Shown here: piece by piece, positions 26,919 to 39,228 of the stretch
Layout of the letters: every line of letters begins with the position of its first letter
Numbering within the stretch: position 1 is the first letter of the stretch
Origin: Chlorella sorokiniana
Taxonomy: Eukaryota; Chlorophyta; Trebouxiophyceae; Chlorellales; Chlorellaceae
NCBI GenBank assembly: GCA_025917655.1
Contig: CP084615.1
Location: 1,116,001 to 1,180,000 of the forward strand
Length of the DNA stretch: 64,000 bases
Reading direction: 5' to 3'
Notes under the pieces: generated by a model
Told to the model about the DNA's origin: nothing
Database searches by the model: none
What the model saw: the letters and a program-made list of their open reading frames with translations, nothing else
Position numbers and translations under genes: made by a program

Positions 26919-29004
26919 ATGAACGCAAAAACCTTTGCTGCTGCTGCTCTGGCTGCCCTTATTTTGGACCCTTTAGCACTTTTTGGGACCGCAAGAACGC
27001 CCGAGAAGGTCTTCCGCTCAATAGCGCTCCAGGAGTGTGCCTGCGTTACGGGACCCTGTACGGCAGCACCCGCTCGCCCCCTCCTTGCTGCAGCCAAGCC
27101 CTTGAGCCGGAGGTCCAGCAGTTGGGACGGTATGTTCAGGTGCGACCGTGCGCCAAACCTGCATGCACCCTCGCTCACCAGCCGCGCTGCCAACCTGCGC
27201 AGTTGCTGTGGCCAAGCCAGCAGGACCCTGAATGCCTGTGCCAGGCGCTGGCCCCGACTGCAGTTGGGCGTCCTCGGCAGCGGCACCTACGGCCTTGTGA
27301 TCCGGGCACGCGACGCCAGCGACCCAGATGTGCAGGACGTCGCCATCAAGCTGCTCCGCGCGGCGGCTTTGTGAGCTGCCGCTGCCGCTCCCTGCTCCCC
27401 CTTGCCTGGGTGCTGCCCCTGCTCACGCCGTGGGCCGTTGCCGCACAGCGCTGCCTGCTCTGCCGGCAACCCCGGCAAGCAGGCTGCCCTCTGGCCGTGG
27501 CCAGACCCCTGAAGAGGCCCCCCACTCGTTGCGCAGGTGAAGGAGTACCGGCGGTACGTGATGCGCGAGATCATGCACCACGGCGGCCTCAAGCACCCCT
27601 TCATCGTCGACCTGAAGGAGGTGTTCCTCACGCCCGACTACCTGGCCATCGTGATGGAGTACGCGCAGGGGGCAACGTGAGCGGGCCTGCAGGGGGTGCA
27701 AGCCGCCGCTGCGTGTGCAACGGGCAGGGCGCCTCGGCATCAGCTGCTGGGAGCGCAGAGCCAGCCCCGCGCCGCACCGCCTGGCCCCCCTCTCATGTGC
27801 AGCTGCACCGCTTCCTGCGTGAGCGCTGCCTGCACAACCGGCTGACCGAGGACCAGGCGCGCTGGATCTTCCAGCAGATGGTGGTGGGGCTGGACTTCTG
27901 CCACCGCATGGTGCGCCGCCCGCTGCCGCGGCGGGGCTGGCGGCGCCTGCCAGCCAGCAAGGCCGCTGCCCACCACCCCCTCCCTGCTGTGCCGGCGCGG
28001 CGTGCTCATCTTGCATGCCTGGCAGGCAGCCCGCCCTGCAGGCGCACACCTCCACGCCGAGTCACACCCACCCCATCGAAAGCTGACTCTCCCACTGGCA
28101 AGCTGAGGCGCAGGGGGTGGCCAACCGCGACCTGAAGCTGGAGAACCTGCTGCTGGACCAGGACCAGGGCTCCGGCAACCCGCTGCTCAAAATATGCGAC
28201 TTTGGTGGGCAGAGAAGTGGGGGCGGGGAGGGGGGAGCCAGGCATCTCAGACACCGGCGGCATGCGGTTTCTCTCGCACTTGGGCTTCTCAAGCATTGCT
28301 GAAAGGGGGCTGTGCCTAGTGCCCCCGCCTGCCTGCTCAGGGTCACCCACCCGCCTGCGCCTCTGCCCCGCGCCCCCCGCCCCCAGGCTACTCCAAGCAC
28401 GACCTGAGCAGCACCGCCAACACGCGGCTGGGCACCCCTGTGTACATGGCCCCCGAGGTCATCTTCGTCAGCTCAAGTACGACGCCAAGAAGGCGGACGT
28501 GTGGAGCTGCGGCATCATCCTGTACGCCATGATCCTGGGCCACTACCCCTTCAACCCCGCCGACCCCAAGCTGCCCAAGAAGATGATGGAGGGGGCGGTC
28601 AGCTTCCCGCCCGGCATCCCCGTCTCGCCCGAGTGCAGGGACATCATTCAAGGTGGGCAGGGCAAGGTGGGGTGTGTGAGTGTGTGTTGGGGGTGGGCCA
28701 TCTGGCACCCTTCGCACAGCACGCTTCCGGCCTGCGTTACGTGGCCGCACCTGCTGCGCCCGCCGCGCCCCTGCCCCGCCTCCAGGCATGCTCAGCCCGC
28801 GCCCGACCAGCGCGCGGGGCTGGACGACATCTGCCGCCACCCCTGGTTCCTGAAGGACCTGCCCCCGGGGCTCTGGCCATGAACGACTGGTACATGAACC
28901 ACGCCGACAGCCTGCAGGACCGGCTGGAGCTGGTGCAGGCCATCGTGGAGGCGGCGGCCACAGCGGGCCACGCAGCCGAGCCCCTGCTGCAGTGCTACTT
29001 CTGA
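26919..29004 (+). CDS. SnRK2-like serine/threonine protein kinase
   Basis: SNF1-related kinase 2-type kinase, a stress-signalling family in green plants and algae. Kinase blocks in order: [15 protein letters not shown] (Gly loop, about 27265); DVAIKLLR (catalytic Lys, about 27335); [44 protein letters not shown] (catalytic loop, about 28120); [19 protein letters not shown] (DFG); [53 protein letters not shown], the SnRK2 end-of-domain signature. The residue pattern ICDFGYSK and the WFLKDLP end separate SnRK2 from SnRK1/3. Start uncertain: 26919 opens the frame, 27132 (MFRCDRAPN) is an alternative. The tail after the kinase domain is only about 40 residues, ending LLQCYF, without the acidic regulatory region of plant SnRK2s. 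Single bases are missing near 27358, 28474, 28795 and 28866. Confidence 0.85.
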
Positions 29005-29641
29005 GCGCAGGAGCAGCAGCGCTTCCTGTCAAGCGCTGCTGCCGGGGACAGCGGCTTGAAGCACGACCCGAATGTACTCGGAACCTGGCGTCAGCCAGCA
29101 TCGCGGCGCCGTGCGGGCGTCTGTGACTGTCTATTGCCGTTGCTTGCAAACACTTGAATGTACCTTTCTGTTGCACGCTGTACTGACTCTACCCTCCCCT
29201 ACACTTGATGAAAAATACACGCAATTCAAACTCTTTTCTCCACCATGCACACTTGCCACCAGACCATTGCTGTGAAAGAAGTAGATTCGTCCCGGCCTTG
29301 GCAGGGCACTGAGGTGGGGTGAGTGCTGTGCTGGCAGTTGCAGGCATGAGGAGAGCCATCGCATGCTGAGCAACCTCCCAAACCAGGCCCAGCAGCAAGA
29401 CTTCCCCTGCTCAACCCTTTCACGGTGTGTCATACGTTGCAATCAGCAAAGGGAGCGTTCAGTTATCAGCATGGGGAACAGGGAGGGGACAGCATCAGGT
29501 GGAAGCGAGCAAGGACAATCGAGGAGGATTCGTGGCGGAGGGATAACATACCCAGCGGCAGGGCAGGATGCGTTGGGTGCAGGAGGTGCAGGGGCGGCGG
29601 CAGACGGCAATTCTCAGCTGCAGCTGGGAGCGCGCGGCGGC
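29005..29641. other. Convergent 3' region between kinase and IspH
   Basis: A 637-bp gap between converging genes, expected to hold both 3' untranslated regions. No TGTAA or TTACA signal is obvious. Short open frames here are low in complexity and lack recognisable motifs. Confidence 0.4.
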
Positions 29642-32481
29642 TCACTCCTCGCCGTGCGCCTGCTTGGCCACGCTGGTCTTGCGAGGCGTGATGCCGGCAA
29701 AGGAGGGGTCCTTGATGCGGAACACGCGGTCCAACACGTCCTCCACTGCGGCGGCAATCGGGTTGGGGGAGAGGGCAGCGCAAGGAGGTCGAGGGTGGGG
29801 AGACGCAGGCAAGGGGACGTGACGCTGAGGAGAGTCGCCGGGACTCCAACAGGCTTGTCCGTCCGCAGCAGCATGGCGGCGGGACTTGCAAGCAGTGGCT
29901 GCCTCGAGGGCGGACCGGGAGCACGGGAGGGAGGCAGGCACAGCGGCACGCCGCGCTCGGCCGCGGGCGTGCCGTGTGGGGGGCCGCACTCACCGGCCTT
30001 GTCCGGGGTGGAGGCGCCGCTGGTGACGCCGATGGTGATGGGCCCCTCGGGCAGCCAGTTCTCCGTCTCCACCAGCTCTCCGTGGGCCAGCTTGTGCGTC
30101 ACGCGGTTGGCCCCCACGTCGATGCGGGCGGCAGAGTCCACCCAGAAGGAGGGGATGTCCTTCATCTCCCCAATCTCCTGCAGGTGGCTGGTGTTGGAGG
30201 AGTTGAAGCCGCCCACCACCAGCATCATGTCGATGCCCTCCGGCGTGCCCTGCTGCCCCGTCAGCTTGTACACCGCGTCCTGACGCTCCTGCGGGCAGCA
30301 AGGGTGCGGGTGCAGGAGGGGAGGGAGGGAAGCAGCGTTGGCAAGCCGGGTCAACTGCTGTCCTTGGAGCACAACCAGCAACAGGGGCAAGGCAGCCATG
30401 GTTCACAGCCAGCTGCTGCGGGGCGGGCATGCGGGCGTGCCGCCGTCGCCGCCTGCCGCCCGTGCCTGCGTGGCGTCGCAGATGGTGTCCATGACCATGA
30501 AGCGCTGGCCCAGCTCCGCGGGGCCGTACTTCTGCAGCTGCGTCCTCTCCAGCAGCTTGCCGATGGCCTCCGTCTCGCCCTGCAACGGCCAGCCCAGCGG
30601 CACGCGTTGGTGGGCGCACTCTGCATGGGACGCGGCTATGCCCCTCCACCTTGACCCCCGCCTCCCCAAACACCAGTTACCCCTACTGGCCCTCACACAC
30701 GAAACAGGTAACAGGCCAGTCCAACCCTCAGGCCCCCACCCCCACCCCTGCAGGGCCCCCGAGCGCTCACCTGCCGCCCCCCCCGCCCCTCCGCGTCCCC
30801 CACCTTGAGCATGGTGGTCTGGTTGGCCATGCCGATGCGCTGCAGGTCGGCCTCGGGGTCGAAGCCCTCCGACATCGCGTTCTGGAACTTGGCCAGGAAC
30901 TCGTGCCTGTCGCCGCCGTGCAGGATGTAGTCGCACACGTACTGGGCCTCCTTCAGGTCCTTCACTATCAAGTACGTGCCTGCAGGCAGGGGGCAGAAAT
31001 GCGCTCAAGGGGGGCAACGGTGGACCTTCGTGCCGGGTCGCCACAACCGGCCGTGATCCCCTTGCTGCCACGACAGCTGCCGCCCTTGGCGCGGCGCGGT
31101 CGCTGCTGCGGCCCCCGCCGCGCCTCACCCGCAAACGACGCCGTGGCGATGGTCTCCTCGTGCGCCCACTTGCCGTGGATGATGGAGGTGTGCCCCTTGC
31201 GCGCCTGGTTGTCCACAGCGTTCCACACCTTGCTGCGGGGGCAGGCGGCGCAGGGCGCATGCACGACTCAGGAGCAGTGCGGCAGCATGCGCACGGGCCG
31301 GCCAGCCCGCCTCTGGCTCACGCCCAAAGAGGCCGTGGTGCAGCGGGGGCGTGCGGACCCGTTCCGGCAACTGCCCTCCTGCGGGCGTTCAGGGGGCGGC
31401 AGCGGGGCCCGCTGTGCCCGCTGTGCTTGCCCCGCACGCTCACCTGACCCAGGGGCAGGTTGTGTCCACGATCTGCACCCTGCGGTCGTTCAGCAGGCGC
31501 AGCTCCTGCACGCTGGCGCCAAAGGCGGGCAGGATCACCACCTCCCCCTCCTTCACGCCGCTGAAGTCCTTCTCGCCGTCCTCGCCCTGCTCGATGAACT
31601 GGACGTCCATCTCCTTGAGCCGCTGGTTCACGCCTGCGGGGCCAGGCAGGGCAAGGAGGGGTGGTGAGAACATGTGTGCAACGTTCAACAGATTTTCTTT
31701 CACAAACTTTTGAGAGCTTGAAGCGGGCAAGGAGGAGCGGTGAGCGGCGCAGCGCGGCGCGCCAGACAGCAGCAGCAGCAGCAGCAGCGGGCTGGGCAGG
31801 AGTGGCAGGCGACGGGGTGGAGGAGCAAGGCTGCCCTGAGCCCCATGCCGCTTGCTGGCCCGCAGCACGATCTTGCGACGCAGCGCGGCCGGGCCAACGA
31901 CGCTCCTCGCCGCTGCCGCGCCTGCAAGGCCCCGCCCTGCTGGTGCCCATGGGCGGGGCTGCTATGCCGGCAGCGGCGGCGCGCGGCGCACCTGGGTTGT
32001 GGATGATTTCGTTGGTGATGTGCAGGCGCTGGCCCGGGTAGGCGCGGCGCGCCTCATACGCCATCTGCACCGCCCGCTCCACGCCCCAGCAGAAGCCGTA
32101 GGCCTCCGCCAGCTTCACCACCACGTCGCCCTGGCGCCAGGTGCAGCCGCTCTCCCGCATCTGGGCCACCAGGCCGGCGGTGGAGTAGCCCACGCCGTGC
32201 TCCTCCATCAGCGACAGCGAGTCGGGGTCGTTGGAGGGCTTGCGCGTGTAGCGCCCCGTGGAGTTGAGGGAGCGGCGGAAGGCGCGCGCGTCAAAGCTGC
32301 CCTCCGACCGATCAGCCGCGCGCTCCAGGGCCTCCTTGGCGGAGGAGGGCGCGGCCTCGGCCGCCGCCGCCACCCGCAGCGGCGCGCGGCCCGGCGCCCG
32401 CCTGCTGCCGCTGCTGCTGCTGCTGGCGGGGGCTGGGCTGCCCGCCAGCATGCGTCTGTGAGCGCAAGCAGCAGCTTGCAT
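29642..32481 (-). CDS. ispH: 4-hydroxy-3-methylbut-2-enyl diphosphate reductase (IspH/HDR), plastid MEP pathway
   Basis: The last enzyme of the plastid MEP isoprenoid pathway, a 4Fe-4S reductase making IPP and DMAPP. Start 32481 ([20 protein letters not shown]) with a Ser/Arg-rich transit peptide. The mature part begins [20 protein letters not shown], the plant/cyanobacterial type. The three cluster-binding Cys are in [11 protein letters not shown] (about 32095), VDTTCPWV (about 31450) and MDTICDATQ (about 30490). Also present: [27 protein letters not shown] (about 31160); [67 protein letters not shown]. It ends [12 protein letters not shown] at 29642. About seven exons with clean junctions and little sign of frame slippage. 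Divergent from HSP60 across 273 bp. Confidence 0.95.
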
Positions 32482-32754
32482 ATTGCCGCGGAGCTGGAAC
32501 GCCGTGCCTGGCCGGGCTTGAAAGGGGGCTCGCACCGGGTGGGGAGCTGACGCTGCTGTTTGCCTGCTACGGCGATGTGAGCAGCGACTGGGTCGGAAAC
32601 AGCAGCAAAATTGTAGGATTGGGGGCAGGTCTGGGTCGCCTTGATCCCATGCACTGCATGAGGAGCCAGCCTGGCCAACCTCTAGAAGCGAGGCAGTCGC
32701 CCCCGTCCAGTCCTCTCCTGTGATTCTCACCGCGTGCAGCCAAGGTGGGGCAGA
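32482..32754. promoter_or_regulatory. Bidirectional promoter, IspH / HSP60
   Basis: A 273-bp gap between the divergent starts of a plastid isoprenoid enzyme and a mitochondrial chaperonin. HSP60 genes are often heat-inducible, but I see no clear inverted nGAAn heat-shock element array here. Confidence 0.45.
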
Positions 32755-35700
32755 ATGCAGGGCGCAGCTAGGCTTCTGGGCGCTGCGGCACGGCGCAGCA
32801 AGAAGGAGGTGGGTGGTGGCATGTGTGATGAAGGGCGAGGAGGGCAGCGAACCCTAATGCGATCTCCCACTGCCATTGCGCACGAATGGCAGCACGTGCC
32901 GGCGCTGAACGGATCACCCTGCCTGCTGCTCTGGTTGCGGTGCCGCTGCCGTCGCCGCTGCCACGTGGGAATGGCCGGACGCTGCCCATGGCCCCCTGCA
33001 TACCGGCGCAAGGCTCCATCTTTGGCGCATGCCATGATTGGTATCCTATGAAGCATTTTCACTGCGTCATGCTCTTTCCCAGTTTCCTGCTTGCTTGACA
33101 GCCGCCTGCCTGCCACGAGTGCCGCCCGCAGGCCTTTTCCGCCCTGCAAACCCGCGGCTACGCCGCAAAGGAGCTGCGCTTTGGCGATGAGTGCCGCGCG
33201 GGGCTGCTGGCGGGCGTGGAGAAGCTGGCAGATGCGGTGCAGGTCACCCTGGGGCCCAAGGTGCGGCGGCGGCGGCGGCAGCGCTGGGCTGGGAGCTCCG
33301 CCGCACATGCGCCCAGCCCACAGGCCGCCCAGCCAGCTGTTCTTAAACGCCTGCTGTTTGCACCTCAGCCAGGCATTCATGCATGGCCCGCTTGGCCCAG
33401 CTTGCTGCCTTTCCGCACCCGCTGGTCACACAGTCTCGCCCCCCAACACACACACACGCGCCCCCTCCTCCCGCTGCAGGGCCGCAACGTGGTGATTGAG
33501 CAGGCGTACGGCGGCCCCAAGATCACCAAGGACGGCGTCACCGTGGCCAAGGCCATCGAGTTCAAGGACAAGTTCCAGAACGTGGGCGCCTCGCTCGTCA
33601 AGCAGGTGGGTGGGGGCCGTGGAGTGAAGAGGGGGGCGGGGGCCGTGCAGTGAGGGGGGGGCGTGCAATGAAGAGGGGGGGAGGGGGGCCCACGGGGGGC
33701 CTCCTGCTGCACGGCTCCAGGGCTTGCTGCTGCCATGACGGGCAACCAGCTGCTGCAAGCACCGGCATCAGGGTGCAGAGCCGCCAATGCTGCCTTCCGC
33801 CTCGTCCCTAATGCTCAAGATTTCCACGGCCGTGCCAGCCTGCCAGAGCCTGGAAGCCCCCGCACAGCCTTGCTGCGCTTCCAACAACCACATGCGCCCT
33901 CCCCCTCCGCCGCCCCTCCCCCGCCCGCAGGTGGCCAGCGCCACCAACGACGTGGCGGGCGACGGCACCACCACGGCCACGGTGCTGACGCGGGCCATCC
34001 TGGTGGAGGGGTGCAAGAGCGTGGCGGCGGGGATGAACCCCATGGACCTGCGGCGCGGCATCAACCTGGCGGTGGAGGCCGTGGTGGGAGAGCTCAAGGC
34101 GCGCGCTAAGATGATCTCAACCACAGAGGAGATTGCGCAGGTGCGGGGCGGTGCAAGTGGGCCGCGGGCTGGGGGCGGCGGGCGGCCAGGCCGGGCTGGG
34201 CAGGCAGCCAGGGCTGCCTGTTCTGCTGTGGCGCTCGGGCGGCGGCGCTGAGCTGGCAAGGACAGTTGGTGGCGCTGAGCTGGCATCGCTGCTGGGCAGC
34301 AGGCAGCGGCTGGGCGGTTGAGTCTGGAACGGCGCGGGCTCCTACTGGCTGGCTGGTGCACGCTGGCATATAGATCCGCACGGTGGCTCTTCACCCTGCC
34401 CTGCGCTGCTGCCGCCGCCGCCCCCGCCCCTCTGCAGGTCGGCACCATCTCCGCCAACGGCGAGCGCGAGATTGGCGACCTGATTGCGCGGGCCATGGAG
34501 AAGGTGGGGGAGGCTGGAGGGCGGGTGGCTTGGGCTGGGCGGCAGGGCTTGCAGGCAGCCTCTGCAGGCCTTTTGCTGCCGCATCAAGAGGCTGTGGGCT
34601 TGCCTCTGGGGACAGGCATTTCCCTCAGGGAGGATCCCACCCCCACACACACACCTGCACACCCACACCCACACTCCCTCTCCCATCAGCACCGGCGCCC
34701 CAATTCCTGGATGCGCACCCGCAGTCAGCCCCCGCCACACCCACCCGCCCCCTGCGCAGGTTGGCAAGGAGGGCGTGATCACGGTGCAGGACGGCAAGAC
34801 TCTGGAGAACGAGCTGGAGGTGGTGGAGGGCATGCGCTTCGACCGCGGCTACATCTCCCCTACTTTGTTACCGACCAGAAGACGATGAAGTGCGAGCTGG
34901 AGGACCCCTTCATCCTCATCTGCGAGAAGAAGATCAGCGGGTGGGGCCCGCCTGCACACAGCCAGCGTTTGGTTGTTCGTTTACGGGGGTGTTCACGAGG
35001 AGTTTTACGGGGTGTTTACGGAGAATAGCAGGTGGTCGCCGTCGGAAGGGCTCTGCCGAGCGTCTTGCCAGGCGTGCTTCTGCGGCCGCGGCGCCAGAGC
35101 CTGCAGGAGCTCACCCAAACCGTTACCGACCCCCCACCCCCTCCCCGCAGCATTGCCAGCATCATCCCGGTGCTGGAGGCCGTGCTGAAGACGCAGCGCC
35201 CCCTGCTCATCATCAGCGAGGATGTGGAGTCGGGTGAGCTGGGTGGCGGTGTGGATGTGAGGGGTGGGTGAATGTGTGGGTGTGGGTGTGGGTGGGTGTT
35301 GAGTGGTGTGGGGAAGCAACACTGGGCAGAGGCACCCTGCACAGCTGCGCATGCCGTGCGGAACGGCCCTGCAGCTCCCGACCGCCTCTGACGGCCTAAC
35401 CTCTCCCACCCAACCCCACCCGCGCACAGAGGCCCTGGCCACCCTGATTGTGAACAAGCTGCGGGCGGGCGTCAAGGTGTGCGCGGTGAAGGCCCCCGGC
35501 TTTGGCGACAACCGCAAGGCCAACCTGCAGGACATCGCGGTGCTGACGGGCGGCACGGTGAGCTGTGGGTGTGCGGGGGGTGGGGTGGTGGGGGGTTCAT
35601 GAAGCGCACGGGTGCAGCGCACACACCCACCTGTCTCGGCCTGAACAGCCATTCTCGGAGGGGAGGCGGCGGCTGGGCTCGCCTCAACTGTCGCCACCAC

Positions 35701-35939
35701 CCCCACCACCCCCACCACACCACGCACCCACCCTCCCACCCTTCTGCCCGCAGGTGGTGAGCGAGGACCTTGGGCTGAAGCTGGAGAAGGTTGAGCCGGG
35801 CATGCTGGGCCAGGCCAAGAAGGTGACCATCAGCAAGGACGACACCGTCATCCTCAACGGCGGCGGCTCCTCCGCCGCCATCGCCGACCGCTGCGACATG
35901 ATCCGCCAGGCGGCGGAGGCCTCCACCTCCGACTACGAC

Positions 35940-35972
<33 letters not shown>

Positions 35973-37158
35973 TCGGGGGCGTGGCGGTGCTCAAGGCAAG
36001 CAGGCGGCAGCGGTGCTCTTGTTGGTGGCGCATGTTGGCGGGCAGGGGGAGGATGGCGAGGCTTTGTTGTCTGCGGCGGTGGCTGCGGCAAGCATGGGTT
36101 GCAGACCAGCTGATGGGCAGCTGGAGGGCGTCTCTGCAGCCAGGCTGCTGGCGGCCCCGCCATGGGCTGCTTCCCCCTTCCAGGCCGCTTGCCGTGGCCG
36201 GGTGCCCCCCACAACAAGAAAACACCCTGCCTGCCCCTGCGGCCGCGCAGGTGGCGGCGCCAGCGAGGTGGAGGTGGGGGAGAAGAAGGATCGCATCACC
36301 GACGCGCTCAACGCCACCAAGGCGGCGGTGGAGGAGGGCATCGTGCCGGGCGGCGGCACCGCCCTCGTCTACGCCTCCCGCTCCCTGGACTCCGTGAAGG
36401 ACAAGTGCGAGAACTTCGACCAGAAGGTGGGGCCCAGCGCCCAGCAAGGCATGCGCCAGCGAAGCGGGAGGGAGGAGCAGCCAAGACGTGCCCGTGCCTT
36501 TGCCCGAGAACCCCCCTTCCACACCACCTCCAACACACACACGCGCCCCTGCCCCTCCTTCCCCCGCTTCCATGCGGCAGGTGGGCGTGGAGATCATCCA
36601 GCGCGCCATCCGCCGTCCCGCCAAGACCATCGCCAACAACGCGGGGCTGGAGGGCGACGTGATTGTGGGCAAGCTGCTGGAGCGGGAGGGCGACGAGACG
36701 GTGGGGTTCAACGCCGCCGCGGGCGCTTTGAGGACATGGTGCGGGCGGGGGTGATCGACCCCATGAAGGTGAGGGCGGGGGGGGCAGGAGGGGCGGAAAG
36801 GGAGTGGGGTGCTGAGGTCAAGGAGCTGAGCTGCTGCGCGCCTGGCCCTGCATGCCGCGGGCTCCACCGGCAGGTTCGCGGCTGCCGCCGGCAAGCTGTC
36901 CTAGGCAAGCTGGCGGTGCACCAACGGGGCAGCCGGCCCACGGGGCCCCCCGATTGCTGCCTGCCCAGCCCCGACCGCGGCTCTGACCCCGCCGCGGCCG
37001 CCTGCCGGTTTGCCTGCGCAGGTGGTGCGGACGGCGCTGCTGGACGCCGCCAGCGTGGCCAGCCTGCTCACCACCGCCGAGTGCATCATCGTGGAGGCCC
37101 CCAAGAGCGAGGCGCCCCCGCGCCCGGCATGGGCGGCATGGGCGGCATGGACTTCTGA
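32755..37158 (+). CDS. Mitochondrial chaperonin HSP60 (GroEL/Cpn60 family)
   Basis: Group I chaperonin that folds imported proteins in the mitochondrial matrix. Twelve exons: 32755-32808 (presequence [18 protein letters not shown]), 33132-33260, 33480-33605, 33931-34140, 34438-34503, 34760-34940, 35151-35233, 35430-35557, 35754-35995, 36251-36426, 36581-36768, 37022-37158. Hallmarks: [11 protein letters not shown] at the mature start; [17 protein letters not shown]-site [63 protein letters not shown]; and the C-terminal [10 protein letters not shown] repeat of mitochondrial HSP60. The mitochondrial rather than plastid type follows from the presequence, RGYAAK and the GGM tail. Single bases are missing at about 34862, 35977, 36724 and 37125. 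The intron after 35995 has a GC donor (AAG|GCAAGC). Confidence 0.95.
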
Positions 37159-37577
37159 GGGGCGCTCGGCTGACAGCCCTCTCACTCGCCGCACGCGGCC
37201 GGCCGCCTGCCGGTCTCGCCACGAGACACCACGGGCAAGCAGCGCCGCTGTCGGCAGCGGCCACCTGTGCCGCCCAGGGTTGCTCTGCCACCAGGCGTGG
37301 CCAGCGCTGGCGCACAGAGCTGGCCGCTCTGGCTAGCCGCGGCTCCTGCCATTCTCTCAGCATTTCATGCACACCCATGTTTGTTGTACACAACGCCATG
37401 CGAAGGCCTTGCACCTCCTCATGAAAGGCCACAACATCACCCGCACACCAGCAGAGGGCTACGCTCCCCAGGATGCAGGAGCTTGGGGGGGCAAAAACGG
37501 GGTGTCGGGCCCTCGTGGATCCAGCCACTCACCGCTGCACGCCGTGCAGCTCGCGGAAAGCGGGGCCCCCGCCCCAG
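37159..37577. other. Convergent 3' region between HSP60 and TRAPPC6
   Basis: This 419-bp gap should hold both 3' untranslated regions. No exact TGTAA or TTACA signal was found and no coding potential is evident. Confidence 0.4.
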
Positions 37578-38477
37578 TCAGCGCGTCGCCGCCTGGCGTA
37601 TCACGACAGTGAAGTCGACCTGCGGCAGGCTGGCGGCGTCGGCTGTCACGCTGGCCTCCCAGCCCAACTGCGCCAGCGCGCCGCGCACCAGCGCGCAGGG
37701 CAGCAGCAGGAAGTCGGCGGCGAGGTCGGCCTTGGCGGCGGGGGCGGGCAGCGGCTGGCCCAGCGCCGCCGGCATCTGGTTCTGGCTGAGCCGCGCCAGC
37801 CAGCGGAACTGCGTGTCGCGCAGCACAAAGGTGCCCCTGCGGATGGAGAGGGCCGGGTGGGAGGGAGCTTGACATTCGCATGCAGCAGTGCTTCAGGCCC
37901 GGCGCGGTTCACCCCTGCAGGGGGAGGAGGGGCGGTTTGCAGTGCCCTCCCCCACCTTCAAGCTTCCTGCCCCCACAGAATGCCCCGCCTGCCATGCAAA
38001 CACGCCCTGCTGCCCCTGGCGCAGCAGCCGCCGCCTGCCATGCAAACACGCCCTGCTGCCCCTGGCGCAGCAGCCGCCGCCTGCCTGTGGTTCGTGCGAA
38101 GGTTGTCCACCACCTTGCGGAAAACCTCCCCCAAAACTCCTTGCAGACAAACTTGACCGCCTCCAGCTGCTCCAGCAGCGGCGCCCGTTCGCGCGAATAC
38201 CGCTCCGCCAGCTGCCGCCCCACACGTTCGCCAACCGCGCTCAATGCTGCCTGAGAGGGACAGGGAGGGCGGCGCGCGCCTCAGCGACCATGCACTGGTG
38301 CGCTGCAAAGACGCAAGGCTGGGCAAGAGACGGTGGCGGCGGTGGCAGAGCCAGGCAGGGCAAGGCGTGGGCGACCTGTAGCGTCGGTCCCTGCGCTTGG
38401 TTGCGGTAGTGGTGCACCAGCTCCAGGGCTAAGTAGTCTATGCAGCTCTCCGCGCACTCTCTCCCCTTGGCCCCCAT
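37578..38477 (-). CDS. TRAPP complex subunit TRAPPC6 / Trs33 (Bet3 family)
   Basis: Subunit of the TRAPP vesicle-tethering complex, a Rab GEF acting in ER-Golgi and Golgi traffic. Start 38477 (MGAKGRECAESCIDYLALEL), though the frame is open further upstream. Exon 2 encodes ERVGRQLAERYSRERAPLLE and VKFVCKEFWG followed by FRKVVDNLRTNHR, nearly the TRAPPC6 consensus. The last exon reads GTFVLRDTQFRWLARLSQNQ, then ALVRGALAQLGWEASVTADA and LPQVDFTVVIR, stop 37578. Length and layout suit the family (about 165-190 residues). A frame slip lies in the FWG/FRKVV region (about 38115-38130). The intron after NLRTNHR appears to use a GC donor (CACAG|GCAGGC) and contains a 46-bp tandem repeat. Confidence 0.88.
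37985..38085. repeat. 46-bp tandem repeat, about 2.1 copies
   Basis: A unit beginning GCCATGCAAACACGCCCTGC (37991-38036) is repeated exactly at 38037-38082, with a partial copy on the left. The unit is not a multiple of three and lies in the TRAPPC6 intron, next to its unusual donor site. Confidence 0.85.
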
Positions 38478-39228
38478 GGCGGGGAGGGCTGTCAGCTGCT
38501 CTCGCCTGAACTGTGAAATAGAGTCAATTAGGTGAGAAGATATCGGAAACTCGCAGCTTCTGCTATGGGTTGGAACTGATCCAGGCCCCACGTCGCCCGG
38601 TGAAGCTAGAACCAGTAAAAATGTATCGGGATAAATGATTGGATGCTTTTAATTGAAGGCGATGAGGCAGGCGCCTGACAGAACAGTCTGCCTGGCCTAC
38701 CTGGCACCACCGCCTTCTGGCTACAGACGCCGCAGCCGTCCTTTCTTGCGGGGGCAAGCCTCACGCCACAGTAACAAACGAAGGAAGAGGACCTCGAGCC
38801 TGTTGACTGTCGACAGCGCCTTGGTTGGTTGCGAACAATTTAAGCTTCGATCGGCACCACCACGTCTTCCTGGCCACACGCACCGGCTGGCGTTGGCGTC
38901 GGCGGCACCTTTTGGCAGTGCATCAAGCATTAGCAAAAAAATGACGACACACATCGTGCATGCAAAAGAACTTGGAAAATTTGCTGTTCTCGGAAGGAAA
39001 GGAAGATGTAATATCGTAAAATGTGTTGACTGATGATAGAAGCCGCAGGCAGAGATTGAAAAAACTAGAGGTAGGCAAGGTGGTTGGCAGCCAGATGAGG
39101 CGAGCGGAGGGGCCAAGGCGGATGGCTTCACCATGAGGACCAGAATCGAAGTGCGGTCAGCACAAAACGGAGGGCTTGGAGGGCAGCGGCGGCCAGCGCA
39201 CGGCAGGGCAGCCCTCAGGGCCCGGGCC
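38478..39228. other. Intergenic, TRAPPC6 promoter and 3' end of the matrix-glycoprotein gene
   Basis: Both neighbours are on the minus strand. The stretch 38900-39060 is notably AT-rich for this window. No gene supported; a 126-codon plus-strand open frame (38653-39033) has no recognisable motif. Confidence 0.4.

Noticed and set aside
38653-39033. A 126-codon plus-strand frame
   Set aside because: It lies in an AT-rich intergenic region with no recognisable domain or splice context.
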